From Bretschneidera sinensis (taxonomy: Eukaryota; Streptophyta; Magnoliopsida; Brassicales; Akaniaceae), in assembly GCA_023935145.1 (NCBI GenBank), contig CM043700.1:105430400-105494399 (forward strand): a DNA stretch of 64,000 nt. Direction: 5' to 3'. The first letter of the stretch is position 1; the number at the start of each line of letters is the position of its first letter. The notes under the pieces were generated by a model. The model worked only from the letters and a program-made list of their open reading frames with translations. It ran no database searches and was not told the origin of the DNA. The position numbers were made by a program, and so were the translations under genes. Below are positions 30,812-43,980 of this stretch, one piece after another.

Positions 30812-33016
30812 TGTAATACTTTTGTTCTTAAAGTAAGGGTAAAGAAGTAATTTGATAGATAGTACATGAAATTAAAAAATATATACATGAAAGATTTACT
30901 ATTGAATGAAAAACAATTCTTTTGAAAAAAAACACCTAGAAGCGTCCAAGTGTGTTTACAAAAAAATAAAATAAAATAAGGGGCCAACACTTGGATGTCC
31001 AGGTGCTGGCTGCCTAACATGCAAACATGCATGTTAGACAAGTAAGATGAAATGAAAGTAATGAAGAACAGTGGTAAACGGATTTAATATAAAAAGTTAG
31101 TTTTTTTTTTAATTTCTTACCAAATCCCGTTTGGTTTTCTTCTTTCTTCAATTCAAATTTCTTAGCAAAAAGTTATAAAGAAAATTTCTCCAATATTAAA
31201 CATAGTACAGTCATTCAATTACAATAGTTAGACTTCATATTTGAGGTGTTGGTGATTAGCAATCTTAAGAAATTGCTGAAAGGAGCAAGAAATGCAAGGA
31301 GGTGATCCACACGTAGGTTTAAGTGCTACGTGTTGAGTTAGATTTACTTTTAGTAATCAAAACCAATAAAAATATGAATTTATAATATTTGGATGAATGA
31401 GTGAATTATAATGATTTAATGATGTATTTATGTTATATATGAAAATTGATTGGTTTATTGATTAGGAATTAGAAAGCATGTGGAATATTAATTATATAAG
31501 AATTTATGTTTTAAGAAAGGATAGATGAATGAAAAATATGCTGAAAAGTTTTATGAAATTTCTAAAAAATATGATTAAAAATTTGATATGATATATAATG
31601 AGACTTTTTAATAAATATGATAAAAATAATAATTTTGAGAAAGAGCTAGATAATTGAATTGAATGCTTTGATGTATGCTTGCTTGCATATTATTGCTGAT
31701 ATGAATAAAAGAGAAGACCCGGAAGGCAGTTGGTCTGAATGAAAAGAATATTATTGCTCATATACATAAAAAAGGAAAACTAGGAAGATAGCTAGTCTAA
31801 TTGAAAAGAATATTATTGCTCATATATATAAAAGAAAAGACCATGAAGGCAGCTGGTGTAGCTGAAAAGACCAGGAAGACAACTGGTCTAGCTGAAAAGA
31901 CCAGGAAGGTAGCTGGTCTAGTTGAAAAGACTAGAAAGGCAGATGGTCTAACTGAATAGACCACGAAAGTGCTTGGTCTACCCAAGAAGACCAGGAAGGC
32001 AGCTAGTCTGGCTAAAAAGACCATGAAGGTAGCTAGTCTAACTGAAAAGACCAGGATGGTAGTTGGTCTGGCTAAAACATGTCGACATATGGGAAGAAGT
32101 TCCCAGATGATAATATGAAATGATCTGATAAGAAAGAAAGAAAGATAATTTGAATTCAGGCATTACATTTGTTTTAAATATTGATTATTATTGATTGAGA
32201 TACTAAATTATCAGTCTTGATTATGAAATTATTGATAGATAAATGAGTCTCACAGAGAGACATATATGATGAGAAAGAAATATGAAAGAGTGATATGATA
32301 AAAAAATTTATTTGATTTGATTAATTGATTATATGTTGTGAACCTCATAATGAGGTAAATAATGATGTTGAATTGATAATCTCAAGATGATTAAATACAT
32401 GAGAAGAAAAATTGATATGTTTAATGATTAATTTAAGAAGAGCTTGATGAATGGTTGGAATTATGATATGCGTAGTGATAAGAGAATGTTATTATTGAAT
32501 TATATGAGATAATAGATGAATGAATATTAAAGATTATTTAAAAGATTGAATTATTATATGTGAATAAATAGATTATCAATACTGGTGACTTAGAAACGAT
32601 TGAATTATATGATGTGACTGGAAATATATAATCGAGTACTTCTAATAAATTTAATTCATTGAGCTTGTGAAGCTCACTCCTCATTGATGAAAATTTCAGG
32701 CATCGGGCAAGGCAGATAGAGTTTATAGCTGATATCATAGTAATTACCTTAAGTAAGTCTTGTGGTCAAGTCCTCAAAAATTATAATAAAGAAAAAAGAA
32801 GATTTGTAATAAAATCTTTTCATGCATTTTGTTATATTTATATATTGTTTATGATAGGAGAATGATGATGTATCTCCTCTTAAAAGAGTTGAGGATTGGA
32901 TGGAATTTTTAATTTCAGTTGATGCATTTTTTATGGTTGCATATATGTGTCATGCTAAGATTTCAAAAAGTGACAACACCGTCTTAGGGGTGGCCAACCC
33001 GGGATGGGTTGTTACA
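30812..33016 (+). repeat. F 3' LTR
   Basis: 2205 bp, TGTAATACTTTTG...GGATGGGTTGTTACA. Contains the 30-bp minisatellite at 31715-32075 and no supported ORF. Confidence 0.82.
31715..32075 (+). repeat. 30-bp minisatellite in F 3' LTR
   Basis: About ten units of GAAAAGACCAGGAAGGCAGC with TGGTCTAGCT. Shorter by 6 bp per unit than the version in the 5' LTR (AATAAA missing). Confidence 0.9.
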
Positions 33017-33327
33017 GCTAAATCACATAATGTGCCCTTGATTGGGCCAATCACATAATCATCATCAAATTTCAACAATCAAAATCATATGAAATTAAAT
33101 GAAATGCATGGACACATCTCATCTTTTTCATTTCATCGCCCCTCACTGGGAAAATCATATCACATGGTCTCTCACTAGGCTAATTATATTACTATGAGGA
33201 CGTCTCCCCACGTACCAGCACATCTCTCAACATATACAACTTGGATCCCCCTACTCCTTCCTAGGCAGGGTCCTACCATTCCAAAGTTTCCTCGGTACCC
33301 TTTTGCTTCTTGTTAGTGAGCCCCATC
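33017..33327 (-). repeat. Diverged fragment related to the G LTR
   Basis: The middle (about 33020-33245) resembles the G LTR around 38930-39060 and 45050-45150 (CCCTCACTGGG, GAGGACGTCTCCCCA, CATCTCTCAACA). The part from 33245 to 33327 has no match I can see. No coding. Confidence 0.5.
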
Positions 33328-33348
33328 TATAATGACCCATCCCCGAGT

Positions 33349-33353
33349 GGGCC
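33349..33353. repeat. Target-site duplication of A2, left copy (GGGCC)
   Basis: GGGCC before TGATGAGAG, repeated at 37843-37847. The G LTR reads through when A2 and one copy are removed (compare 43995-44015). Confidence 0.92.
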
Positions 33354-34746
33354 TGATGAGAGTCATAAAATGCATCTTTACAGTACTTAATTGTTAGCAT
33401 TTTAGGGTTGATCTAGGTTTGAATTGCACTTTTATACCTTAACAACTCAAAAGTGTCATTCTTGGATCATTGATCTATTTCGATGCATTTTCAGGTACTT
33501 TAAGTTCAAAAGAGATGGAAAAGCTATCATTGCTTGAAGCACAATGACTCGATGAACACCGGAGTTAAGGTTCACAAGCACTTGGGAAGGAGTTTCACTA
33601 AATTGCCAGAATTGCCCATACAGATCAATCATCTTTGCAAATTAAACTGTATTGATACAAGAAGAACTAGGAGATGACCCATATATTTTTAGAAAGATAC
33701 GGAAGTCTATTTTCTGGAGAATTTTACGACTTGTAAAAATGATTTTTCTAGAGAAAGTTATGGCAGGTTTAGTAGACAAAGGTCAGGCCTCTAGAATAGT
33801 ACCAGCTAGCACCGTGGTGCTCCTCAGCCAGCACCGCGGTGCCCAGAAGCACACCCAACCAAGCTGAAGCCCGCACTGCAGAGCCCATAAAGGAGCATCG
33901 CAGCGCACACATGATGTTATATCTCTAAGTTAGAACTTAATTAGGGTTTTAGACAATAGATTAAACCCGAAAACACCCTTGGACCTTTGTACTATAAATA
34001 GATCACTTAAAGTTTAAGAGAAACATCTTTTTGAGAGGCTGGAGGCCAGGGAAAACATCATGAAGGCTGCCACACTCTCCCCCATGGCTAACTAATCTCC
34101 AAGCAAGGTGAAGGGATGAATCTCTAGGTGTAGTTGTTCTTATTTTCTAGTCTTGATTCATTGTAGTTTGGATTTATTATCATTAAACATTGTTATGATT
34201 TACGTTTTAATCTAATTAGAATATTTCCCCTTAATCCGGTGATTGAATTTTTCTCTCCATATAAGTCTAGTCATGCTCTTCTTATATGATGTTGTTGAGG
34301 TGTGATTGAGTTCGGTAGATTTCTCTTATAGATTTGTCCATTACTGCGGTATTGTCATTATAATATATTGTCGTTTCTTGATAATCTATAAGTTAAGTCA
34401 TGTGTGCTTGAAAGTAAAGAGTATTTCATAACAATAATATTAGGGTTTACTTATGCTTAATTGAATATTTGCCGATTGCCTGTTTGGGATGAGAAACTTG
34501 CAATCGAGATAAAAACAATTGAATCAAGATTTGAATAAGGCAACGAACCTAGGGAGGATTCCCGGACCCTTGTTGTTCTCCAACATAATCTATCTACACA
34601 ATTTTCACACAACACTTTATTCTCTCACTTAATCTTTATCGTTTATGTTAAGGTTCACGCCTTCTCTTGTAGTTAACTTGTTTTCCTGTGGAATCGACAC
34701 CCCAAAGCTGTGCTACAACTACCGCGTTATACTTTGGGCGTAATCA
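33354..34746 (+). repeat. A2 5' LTR
   Basis: 1393 bp, TGATGAGAGTC...GCGTAATCA. The U3 cassette 33569-33790 matches C1/C2 rather than A1. Palindromes GCACCGTGGTGC (33819-33830, imperfect) and GCACCGCGGTGC (33831-33842, perfect) precede the TATA box at 33993-33999. Confidence 0.9.
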
Positions 34747-34751
34747 AATTT

Positions 34752-34769
34752 TGGCGCCGTTGCCGGGGA
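34752..34769 (+). promoter_or_regulatory. A2 primer-binding site
   Basis: TGGCGCCGTTGCCGGGGA, the exact consensus, five bases after the LTR. Confidence 0.9.
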
Positions 34770-34971
34770 GACACGCTTAAGTACAAGGAAGATTGTCATC
34801 CCTGAGACAAGATGGTAGAAGAATTGTAGATAGTTTCTCTTTTTCAGCAGTTTGTAAAGGCAGTAACTTCGTTCCTTCTTTTAGCTTGCTGCATTAATTT
34901 TTTATTTTATTTTATTTTATTCCTTCTTTTTATAATATATATATTTTTTTATTATTATTTTTTGATCTTGC

Positions 34972-36684
34972 ATGCCAAGATATATAGACATTTTGGGTAG
35001 ATTTGCTTGTAGGCTTGTGTTAGAGTCAGAATTAAATTCCTTTTTAAATCCTTTATTTGACAAACCATCTAGTCCCGAAGAGATGAGTGAACATGAAGAC
35101 CAACCCCCTAGGACCCTTCAGGATTACCTAAACCCTACACGCACAGCCACACCATCATACATCATGTTTCCAGTCAATACTCGCCAACTAGATTTTAAAG
35201 CAGGGATGATACAATTACTCCTTATGTTTCATGGCTTGGACAATGAAAACCCATATATGCACATTAGAGAATTTGAGGAAGTAATCGCAACTTTTCATAG
35301 TCAAGATGAAGCTGATGACATTGTGAGGCTTAAGTTCTTTCCTTTCACTTTGAAGGATAGAGCTAAGAGTTGGCTATACTCACTTAGACCATGATCTACT
35401 GGGTCGTGGACTGAGATGACTCGGGTCTTCTTTAATAAATACTTTCCCCAACATAAGACCAATGCTTTAAAAAGGCAAATCTCCACCTTTGCACAAAAGG
35501 ACAGCGAGACTTTGTATCAGTCTTAGGAGAGATTTAAGGAGTTATTGAGTATGTGCCCTCACCATGGGTATGAGAGTTGACACTTGGTAAGCTATTTTTA
35601 TGAGGGACTTACATATAGAGAGCACCAATTTGTAGAGATGATGTGTAATGGTGAATTCTTGGAGAAAGATCCTGATGAGGCCATAGAGTACCTCATTAAG
35701 CTTGCTGAAAAAGGTCACACTTGGACTGGACCTAGTGCTACTGAAAGCACAAATAGGTCACGACCTATAGGGCACCCAAATGGTGGTAGAATTTACCATC
35801 TTAGGGAAGAGGATAACCTTAAGGCCAAGGTCGAGATGCTCACTAGGGAACTAGAGGTGTTAAAGACTAAAAGCTCAAAGCCAACACACGTAGCTAATCA
35901 TGCAAAATCTTTTGAACCATGTTTTATGTGTGGCGGGGTAGATCATCTCGCCCAAGAGTGCCCCATATTTGCTGAGATGAGAGGGATGTATAAGGAACAA
36001 TGTAATGCCTCAGGCATGTACAAGAAGCCTTTGGCACCCTTCTCTGATGCCTATAATCTGGGATGGCAAAATCACTCCAATTTCAGCTGGAATTCTGAAA
36101 ACCAGTAGCTTGCACAACACCCTGCACCATATCTTGAACCATATCATGCACCTATATCTTCTAGGAGTTCTTTAGAAGACACTTTACATACTTTTATTGA
36201 GGCATAAGGTAAGACTAATCAAAGACTTGAATCTTTAATTACGCAGGCTGTTGAAGAAAATAAAGAGATAAAGAGCCAAGTGTCCAAGTTGATGAGCTAC
36301 TTGAGTGTGACTGAGCGAGGTAAGTTCCCTTCTCAAGCTCAGTCCATACCCCATGGTCAACACCTAGCGCAGCAGAATATAAAGGAGGTGAATGCCATTG
36401 AGACACTAAGTGGTAAGTTATTACACATCCTAACAATGAAAAAATCAGAGGATGTGGACGAAACCCACCAAGCATACATGATTGACTCATTCATGGAAAG
36501 GGTCCAGCACCTTAATTCATTAGAGTCCACCCTCACCCATGGCTTCACAAGAGCATATATCAAGCTAGAATTTGCGGATGTTACTGATGACATCCTTGAG
36601 GCCTCTCAAAAGCATACAAGCACCAAATTTGGCAATGAAGCAGTGGCTGGTGCATTCAACCTATGTTTGTCTAAGAGAGAATAA
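34972..36684 (+). pseudogene. A2 gag, one frame with five stops
   Basis: Athila-type Gag. The start at 34972 opens an N-terminal extension before MSEHEDQPPRTLQDYL, which matches the A1 start. Capsid: FKAGMIQLLLMFHGL, IREFEEVIATF, FFPFTLKDRAKSWLYSL, NKYFPQHKTNALKRQI, LLSMCPHHGYES, LVSYFYEGLTYREHQF. The zinc knuckle CFMCGGVDHLAQEC is intact. The tail has SSRSSLEDTLHTF and IKEVNAIETLSGK of the gag-pro junction, then a short linker-like piece of uncertain origin. Stops lie at 35392, 35524, 35578, 36106 and 36205, with no frameshift; at least two replace conserved Trp codons and the first an Arg CGA codon. It closes with TAA at 36682 just before the fused 3' LTR. Confidence 0.86.
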
Positions 36685-36705
36685 GAGCGTCTGGCTGAAG
36701 AAAGG

Positions 36706-37842
36706 AAGGTTCACAAGCCCTTGGAAATGAGTTTCACTAAATTGCCAGAATTGCCTGTACAGATCAATCATCTTTGCAAATTAAACTGTATTGATGCAAG
36801 AAGAACCAGGAGATGAACCATATATTCTTAGAAAGATCCGGAAGTCTATTTTCTGGATAATTTTACGGCTCGTAAAAAAGATTTTTCTAGAGAAAGTTAT
36901 GGCAGTTTTAGTAGACAAAGGTTAAGCCTCCATAACAGCACCAGCCAGCACCGCGGTGCCCAGAAGCACACCCAACCAAGCTGAAGCCAGCACCGCAGCG
37001 CGCACATGATGTTATATCTCCGAGTTAGAACTTAATTAGGGTTTTAAACAATAGATTAAACCTGAAAACACCCTTGGACCTTTGTACTATAAATAGATCA
37101 CTTAAGGTTTAAGAGAAACATCTTTTTGAGAGGCTGGAGGCCGGGGAAAACATCATGAAGGCAACCACACTCTCCCCCATGGCTAACTAATCTCCAAGCA
37201 AGGCGAAAGGATGAATCCCTAGGTGTAGTTGTTCTTATTTTCTAGTCTTGATTTATTATAGTTTGGATTTATTATCATTAAACATTGTTATGATTTACTT
37301 TTTAATCTAATTAGAAGATTTCTCCTTAATCCGGTGATTGCATCTTTCTCCCCTATATAAGTCTAGTCATGCTCTTCTTATGTGATGTTATTGAGGTGTG
37401 ATTGAGTTCGGTAGATTTCTCTTATAAATTTGTCCATTACTGCGGTATTGTCATTATGATATATTGTCGTTTCTTGATAATCTATAAGTTAGGTCATGTG
37501 TGCTTGAAAGTAAAGAGTATTTCATAACAATTACATTAGGGTTTACTTGTGCTTAATTGAATATTCGCCGATTTCCTGTTTGGAATGAGAAACTTGCAAT
37601 CGAGATAAAAACAATTGAACCAAGATTGGAAGAAGGCAATGAACCTAGGGAGGATTCTCAGACCCTTGTTGTTCTCCAACATAATCTATCTACACAATTT
37701 TCACACAACACTTTATTCTCTCACTTAATCTTTATCGTTTGTGTTAAGGTTCACGCCTTCTCTTGTAGTTAACTTGTTTCCCGGTGGAATCGACACCCCA
37801 AAACTGTGCTACAACTACCGCGTTATATTTTGGGCGTAATCA
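36706..37842 (+). repeat. A2 3' LTR, 5'-truncated
   Basis: Starts at AAGGTTCACAAGC, corresponding to about 33567 in the 5' LTR, and runs to GCGTAATCA. Carries the perfect palindrome GCACCGCGGTGC at 36948-36959 and a TATA box at about 37088-37094. Confidence 0.88.
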
Positions 37843-40732
37843 GGGCCCTACCCAAGGAGGTATCATCACCTTTTAGCTTCGAGCATGCTGACTTATATGC
37901 AAACAATCAATCACACAAACATTTCCATTCGAAACATCATCAATTTAAATTAAACACAAATTTTACAATGTTACAATTGAAATCCTTAGAAGTTATACGA
38001 GACAGAAATTGAGGAGGATTTTTCCTCTAATATCTAACTTGTACACTTTAACAAATTCTAGTACTAAGAAAAAGTCTAAACTCCCAAAAGAAAACTCGAA
38101 AGGTGAGGATGACGTGAACAAATACCTTGCTAAGGTCTCCCTTTTTCACTTCGACCATAGATTTGCCGATAGCTTTCCTGAAAGGTTAGTAAAAAAGAAG
38201 TGAGCTAAAAAGCTCAGTAAATAAACATCTTAATAAAAGTAGTCATTTTAAGGAAAACCCTCTTAAATTTTAAACCTTATCAATAAGTCATTTTGTAGGT
38301 ATAGATATAGTACAACTTATGTCCTCTAAAACTTTCATCATACTTCGTTCTTTGCTAAGTTATAACTTGAGGTTACAATATAATTAAACATATTTTCGAG
38401 TAATTTTCATAACTATTTTCCTAAGAGGTAGCAACAATCATATACATGTATTTAATAAATCACAAGACAATATATCTTAGCATATCATACATATCATTAG
38501 TATAAACTATTCATTTATAACTTTCTTTTTAGTATCTTTTCACCTCATGAGCAACCAGAAATCTATTTATCTTTAAGTACATCAATCATATCTTATGCCC
38601 TTTTATGGGTCAAACATCACTAGTGCCTCTCGTAGGACAAACATCAATTAAGTCTCTCAAAAGCCAAACATCATATGCACCAATCATTCAAGGAAAGGAT
38701 GCAATGCAATGCAAAGCAATACATAATCAATACTTTATTCATTCCGTTTCAGTTTATTTCATTTTTAATGGCCCCTCTCTAGGCTACTCACAACACATAC
38801 CTTTCATGGGCTAATCACAACACATGCCCTTCATGGGACAATCACAACACATACCTGTTATCCATGGGATGAATGTAATAAAATACAATGCAAGTTAGTC
38901 TTTTTACCTTTTTCAACTTATCATCTTTATTCATTTTAAGTTTTGTGCCTCTCATTGGGCTATTCACAACATATGCCTCTCATTGAGCTAATCAAACAAA
39001 AAAAGGAGATGTCTTCCCATGTAATGGTATGTCTCAACAAAAATTCTCATCATTTTTAACAATGTTTCCATTTTTTACCACACCCAACACCCCGCTTGGG
39101 GAACGTATGTTTTCGGCCTTACACAACACTCCCCCTCATTAGAACAGATCATGAAATGCTTTATGCATTGTGAAATGCAATACATGATCTAACAAACTTC
39201 TAAATTGGCCAATCAATAACCAATCACGTCACTAAACTCATAACAAATCAACTAATAATTTCACTACGACAAAACGCATCACATTTTCTTAAGCACTAAA
39301 CTATTTTATCCTCACTATTTGTACAAACATGTCTCAACATATATGTATATAGTAAATTCATCGTACTAATATTTACTAATTCATACTCACTATATATCTT
39401 ACTTATTTTCTATGGTGTATTTGTATTTAGTGTAATCATTTTCTTCGTAAGAGTATTTAACTTGTTATCATTACTATTGAATTAAACACTTACTAGAAGT
39501 AAAGTGTAAACTCACATTTGCCGAGCCAAAATTCAACTTGAGGTTTTCTCTTACACCTTGGTATTACTCATCAATCACACCTAGCTTTCGTATGTATACT
39601 TAGTATAATTATCCAAGATGAAAACAAATAATTAGCACCTGATCTCACTACTAATTTCATACTAGCATAAAACAATGAATTGCGTTGTAAACTCTCCTCC
39701 ATGTTATTTAAAACTTTTGCAAATTTCGCTCTAGAAATGTTTAAAGCAAACAAGATCCTTTCAAGGCCCTTTACTTTCAAACTTTATCAAGTATTAAAAC
39801 TCAAAATATTTTTGGAGGGATTTAGAATTGAAATTCTTTAGCAAATATCGACTTATTTTGCAAAACAAAGATGAAAAACACCTTCAGAGCACTAGACAGT
39901 GGATAGTCTATTTAGACAGTCGACTATGATCGACGACCACCTAGTTCAAGAGCCACACAGTCGACTATTCTCTTTGGATAATCGACTGTAGTCAGGTGTG
40001 TTTTTTTTTTTTTTTTGCGAAAACAATACTTTTTCTTCAAATTTTCACATATATCACATGGGATCTTCAGATCATTTCAAAACACAAGTTCATAGAATTT
40101 TAGAAACCAAAACTTTACATCACCCAAGTGAAGAAATTAATTTAAAGCTCTTAAAATCAACACATTAGATCATAACCTAACTTTTTATAGCAACCAATTT
40201 TTCTTCAAGTTTTTCTTAAGCAAAACCTCAAATTCATACTCCAAGAACTCAAATATCTAGCTTAGGAAAAACATTTGTTAAATTATAAGAAAGAAAAACC
40301 TTTTTACCTTGATTTTTGTCCAAAACCTCCTACTTTTTCCTTCCTCTCCCTTTTTTTTTTTCTCTTTTTCTCTTCCCCTTCTCTCTTTCTCTTTTCTTTT
40401 CTCTCTTTGTCTCGGCACTTCTAGAGAGTTCCAATATGAAAATTCTGGTCCCTCAACCCTCCACCCCTATTTATATTAATTTATTTTCTTAATTACACAA
40501 ACAACCTTCAATTCTTCCTTTCTTCTAATACCCACCCCAAAACTCTTTAAAAACTTAATATTTCTCCCATGACACATTCTATCTCTTAATTCTTATTTCA
40601 TTTACTTGTTTCCAAGGTCCACAAACCCCAATACTAAAAAAATTTAACCCACTAAAAAAGTTCAAACACTGAAACGCATCGGAACTAGACATCGAAATTA
40701 AAATATTCATTTTTAAGGTACCAAGCTCTACA
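37843..40732 (-). repeat. G 3' LTR, main part (with 33328-33353)
   Basis: Homologous to 44008-46186, in the same orientation. Right edge ...CAAGCTCTACA. Contains CAGTCGACTA-type repeats at 39890-39995, a T-run at 40000-40016, and a minus-strand TATA-like motif near 40468-40478. Left terminus TATAATGACCC is a mutated TGTAACAATCC. No supported ORF. Confidence 0.8.
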
Positions 40733-40748
40733 ATTCTCCCCCACTAAT
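40733..40748 (-). promoter_or_regulatory. G polypurine tract
   Basis: Minus strand ATTAGTGGGGGAGAAT adjoining the TGTAGAGC start of the 3' LTR, with GGGGACGAAATC just before it. Confidence 0.8.
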
Positions 40749-43700
40749 AAAGATTTCGTCCCCAAAATTTTCTTGATCAAAGTCTATAGAATTAATAGGG
40801 TTTAGTAATTTTCCAAGTCTATCTCAATATCCCAACCACATTCCTTGCAATATACAGCTTTAACACAACTCACAGTTATAGGGCTAAACTTCTATTCACT
40901 ATGATCTTGAACTTTTTATCCATCGAGATTAACCAGCCATTTTCACTAGTATGACTAAATTTACTACTTTAATAAACTCTGATTTGATTTTCTAGAAACT
41001 CTCTTTACTTAGTAAGCGATGCTTGATGCTCACCCTTCTATCAACTGCTCATCTTCATAATGCATTCTCCCTTCTTTATCTGATTTTCCTACCCTTGGAC
41101 TTCAAAAGTTAACCTCCTTATCATTTTACATTTCTTTTCCTCGATTCCATTCCTCCAGATTCTCCAACTAGGTGCGAATTTTAAATCATGTCTTCACAAA
41201 GTTACATACTAATTTATCACCTCCTCATATTGTTCAGTAATTTCTTCTCCAACTAGATATCAAATTTAAGATCCGTCGACGGCATTATCACAATTTTGCA
41301 CATACTTCAACTTACCCCTTTAATTAATTTCCTCAAACCCTTTTTACTTCACAATTCCAAATTCCTTATGGAAAGGAAAAGTTAATCATGAGTCAACTTT
41401 TTGTCATTTAAGAATATCTAACACCCTTCAACAAAGTAATTTTATTAGTAACTTACTCTCTCTACTTAACAAGTTGTTCTTAGCTTAATCGAACTTTCTC
41501 ACTTAGATGGCTTCAATAATTTACCTGATTTGCCCTTACATTTTACTTGCACTTTCCAATGATTTTCATCCATATAACTCTTCATTCGGTAAGGACTACA
41601 CTTCGTGTTTACTACCCTTTTAATTTCTTCTAGAATTATTCCATTCCTTTACATATCTTCCTAAATCAAATTTTCTACTCAAATTTCCATGTTACATACT
41701 CTGTATCTTGTGTCCAACCAGAATTACTCCTTCTTAGAAAAATCTTGAAGATATAATTTAGATAAATTTCCATTCAGACTTTCTAATAGTGCCACTAACA
41801 CTTATCTGATTAACCATTAGCCTTTGCATAAATAAATTCTCATTTCTTCTTTTTAATGGATAGTTTTCTCCAACTCCCAACATTTTATTCGTTCAAACAC
41901 ATAATATTTCAATTATACTTAGCCTCTTCTTCTAAAGCTTTGGTTTTCATCTCTTTAGACCCTTAATCTTTCTTCCCTTCGACTATTCTACCTCCAATGT
42001 TATTGATAGTTTCACAAGTTTTAAGAGTAATCCTTATAGGAATTTTCAACAGAATAGAAATTTAAACACTAATCTGCCAATTCTCATATCAACTTAATAA
42101 ACCCCCAATTACTTGTTTGGACATCTTGTTCACTAATTTTATCAAATTACTCTATCATTTCTTAATTCTTATCAACCAAACCAACCACATTGTATTTGGA
42201 AATTACTCTCCTAATTTAACTTAACTCTTTTCATTAACTTCCATAATCATAATATTTATTTCTCAAATCCACATTCAGCTTTCTAAGAAACCTTTTCTAC
42301 GCTCAAAATAGTGTCTTAACTTAACTACACCTTCAACTCCACATTTTCCTTTACAACAATCTAACTTTGTAGCCACAAGTTATATGTTCAAATCCATCGA
42401 ATTCCGTCAACTTACTTTCACTAGTAGTCCTTGAACAAGGTACTTCACAATCACATCATACAACTTTTACTCTCTTTTCAAAGTACATCTCAATTTGGTC
42501 ATGATTTAGATTTTTCCTTCACCTTACATTATACTTCAACACGGTTTCAAAACATTTAATAACCATATTCTTTTTACTATTTCTCTTGCTAGCAATTTCT
42601 CCGAAATCTATTGTTTTCGAGTGTACTCCTTACTGCCTTGCTTTTTAATTTATAACTTTTCTCTTATAGTCTCTCTCTATACCTTATTATTGATAGTTGT
42701 CATAGTGAGTGTCAAAACCAATTGGCTCAAGTGTGAATTCTTCTATCAAATTTTCATACTACAATTCCTCAATATCTACACCTACCTCTCTTTCATCATA
42801 ATCGTCTTAAAATTCTCATACTTTACCGAACTCTTGATCTTCTATCAATCATCTTCTTAACATGTCCATTTATAAGGTAATCTCATTTGCTAAGCATACT
42901 TGTTATGTTCTTCGTTAGTCACCTTCCTTCCTAATATTCTAAACACTTTAACTCACCATTACACATCTCTTATTGTATCTAATTTAACCTTTCCCAACAA
43001 AATTCTTCAAGTAAGATAAAACTCTTGAGTTCACTTATAATGTTGATCAATCAGTCCTTTTCATTCTTAACTCTAAGCTCAAGGCCTTCTAAGTCTTTAA
43101 ATAAGTCCATCCTCTTCTTGTACCGCACTTCATTTAACATTAAGATTTGAAATGAATTCATTACACCATTCTCCTTTTCAACTTTCCACATGATAATTAT
43201 GCTCTCTAAGTATTTCCTATCGGTCCTTAACAAAGATCTTCCATCTTGAATCCAATACATATAAGACACTAATTATGTCCATAAAATCTTTGCTTAAGGA
43301 AACATCACTTTCCATTTCATTTCTTTTAGAGTCTCAAGGTACCACAAAAACTATACTTGCAATATACCTAGCAACAACATATATAACTCAATGAAATTCA
43401 TGTCTTGTAACAAATCACCTCATTTCACACTTGTAGTATTCTATTCTTAACAATACTTCCAATTCTTATGATTTGTAACTCAATAATACTTTATTAAAGC
43501 AAGGTTTTCAAATAGACACAACTCTTTTCTTTTAAGACCCTTCCTTAACTTTCATTTTCCAACATTATCATCAATTCACTAATCACATACCAAAACTTCA
43601 CAAATATAAATAATACATCAATCGAAACACTTCATCACACCAAGCAATCATATCAACATCACATCATGGTGATCACACCAACAATTCTCACAAAAGGTAT

Positions 43701-43964
43701 CAATATAGTTTACAAAAATTACAAAGTCAATTCAAACATTATGAAATTCAAAACATGGTTAATGGGGGGACTAGCATCAAGGCCGCTGCAATATCCAAAG
43801 ACAATTCAACTCAATTCAAATCTCAAGACGTCTTAACCCCACGTAACCTAATTCTGGTTACAACTCCTAAATGGCATCCTCTCTAACTCTATACAACCAT
43901 CTCTCTATGACTGCCCCATGCACCACACACCATGTCACTAAGCCTACAGAACCTTAAACCTAAA
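40749..43964 (-). other. G internal region, no recognisable genes
   Basis: About 3.2 kb, strongly pyrimidine-rich on the plus strand, dense in stops in all frames. No CCHC, DLGAS, YMDD or integrase motif seen in any listed reading frame. Either a non-coding LARD core or pol decayed beyond recognition. Confidence 0.6.
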
Positions 43965-43976
43965 GCTCTAATACAA
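43965..43976 (-). promoter_or_regulatory. G primer-binding site, tRNA-iMet type, decayed
   Basis: Minus strand TTGTATTAGAGC against the usual TGGTATCAGAGC; nine of twelve bases match. Four bases separate it from the LTR. Confidence 0.6.
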
Positions 43977-43980
43977 AAAA

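Larger units (their letters stand above)
28137..33016 (+). mobile_element. F: Tekay/Del-like LTR pair with almost no internal region
   Basis: Truncated 5' LTR (28137-30708, including a copia solo LTR), 103 bp of internal DNA, PPT and 3' LTR 30812-33016. The 5' LTR lacks its first 270 bp or so. The internal piece retains only the end of pol (CGAGGACGAAATTT) and the PPT, a layout typical of plant chromoviruses of the Tekay/Del type. Confidence 0.78.
33354..37842 (+). mobile_element. A2: deleted family-A element in the G LTR
   Basis: 4489 bp: 5' LTR 33354-34746, PBS 34752-34769, gag 34972-36684, then direct fusion at 36706 to a 3' LTR lacking its first 210 bp or so. Protease, RT, RNase H, integrase, ORF3 and PPT are gone. 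Perfect GGGCC duplication. Confidence 0.92.

Noticed and set aside
31715..32075. CRISPR-like regular repeats
   Set aside because: Head-to-tail 30-bp units with no unique spacers in a plant LTR; a minisatellite.
42621..42860. 79-aa hydrophobic plus-strand ORF resembling a membrane protein
   Set aside because: Arises from the pyrimidine-rich plus strand of the G internal region (Leu/Phe/Ser codons); no start context or homologue pattern.
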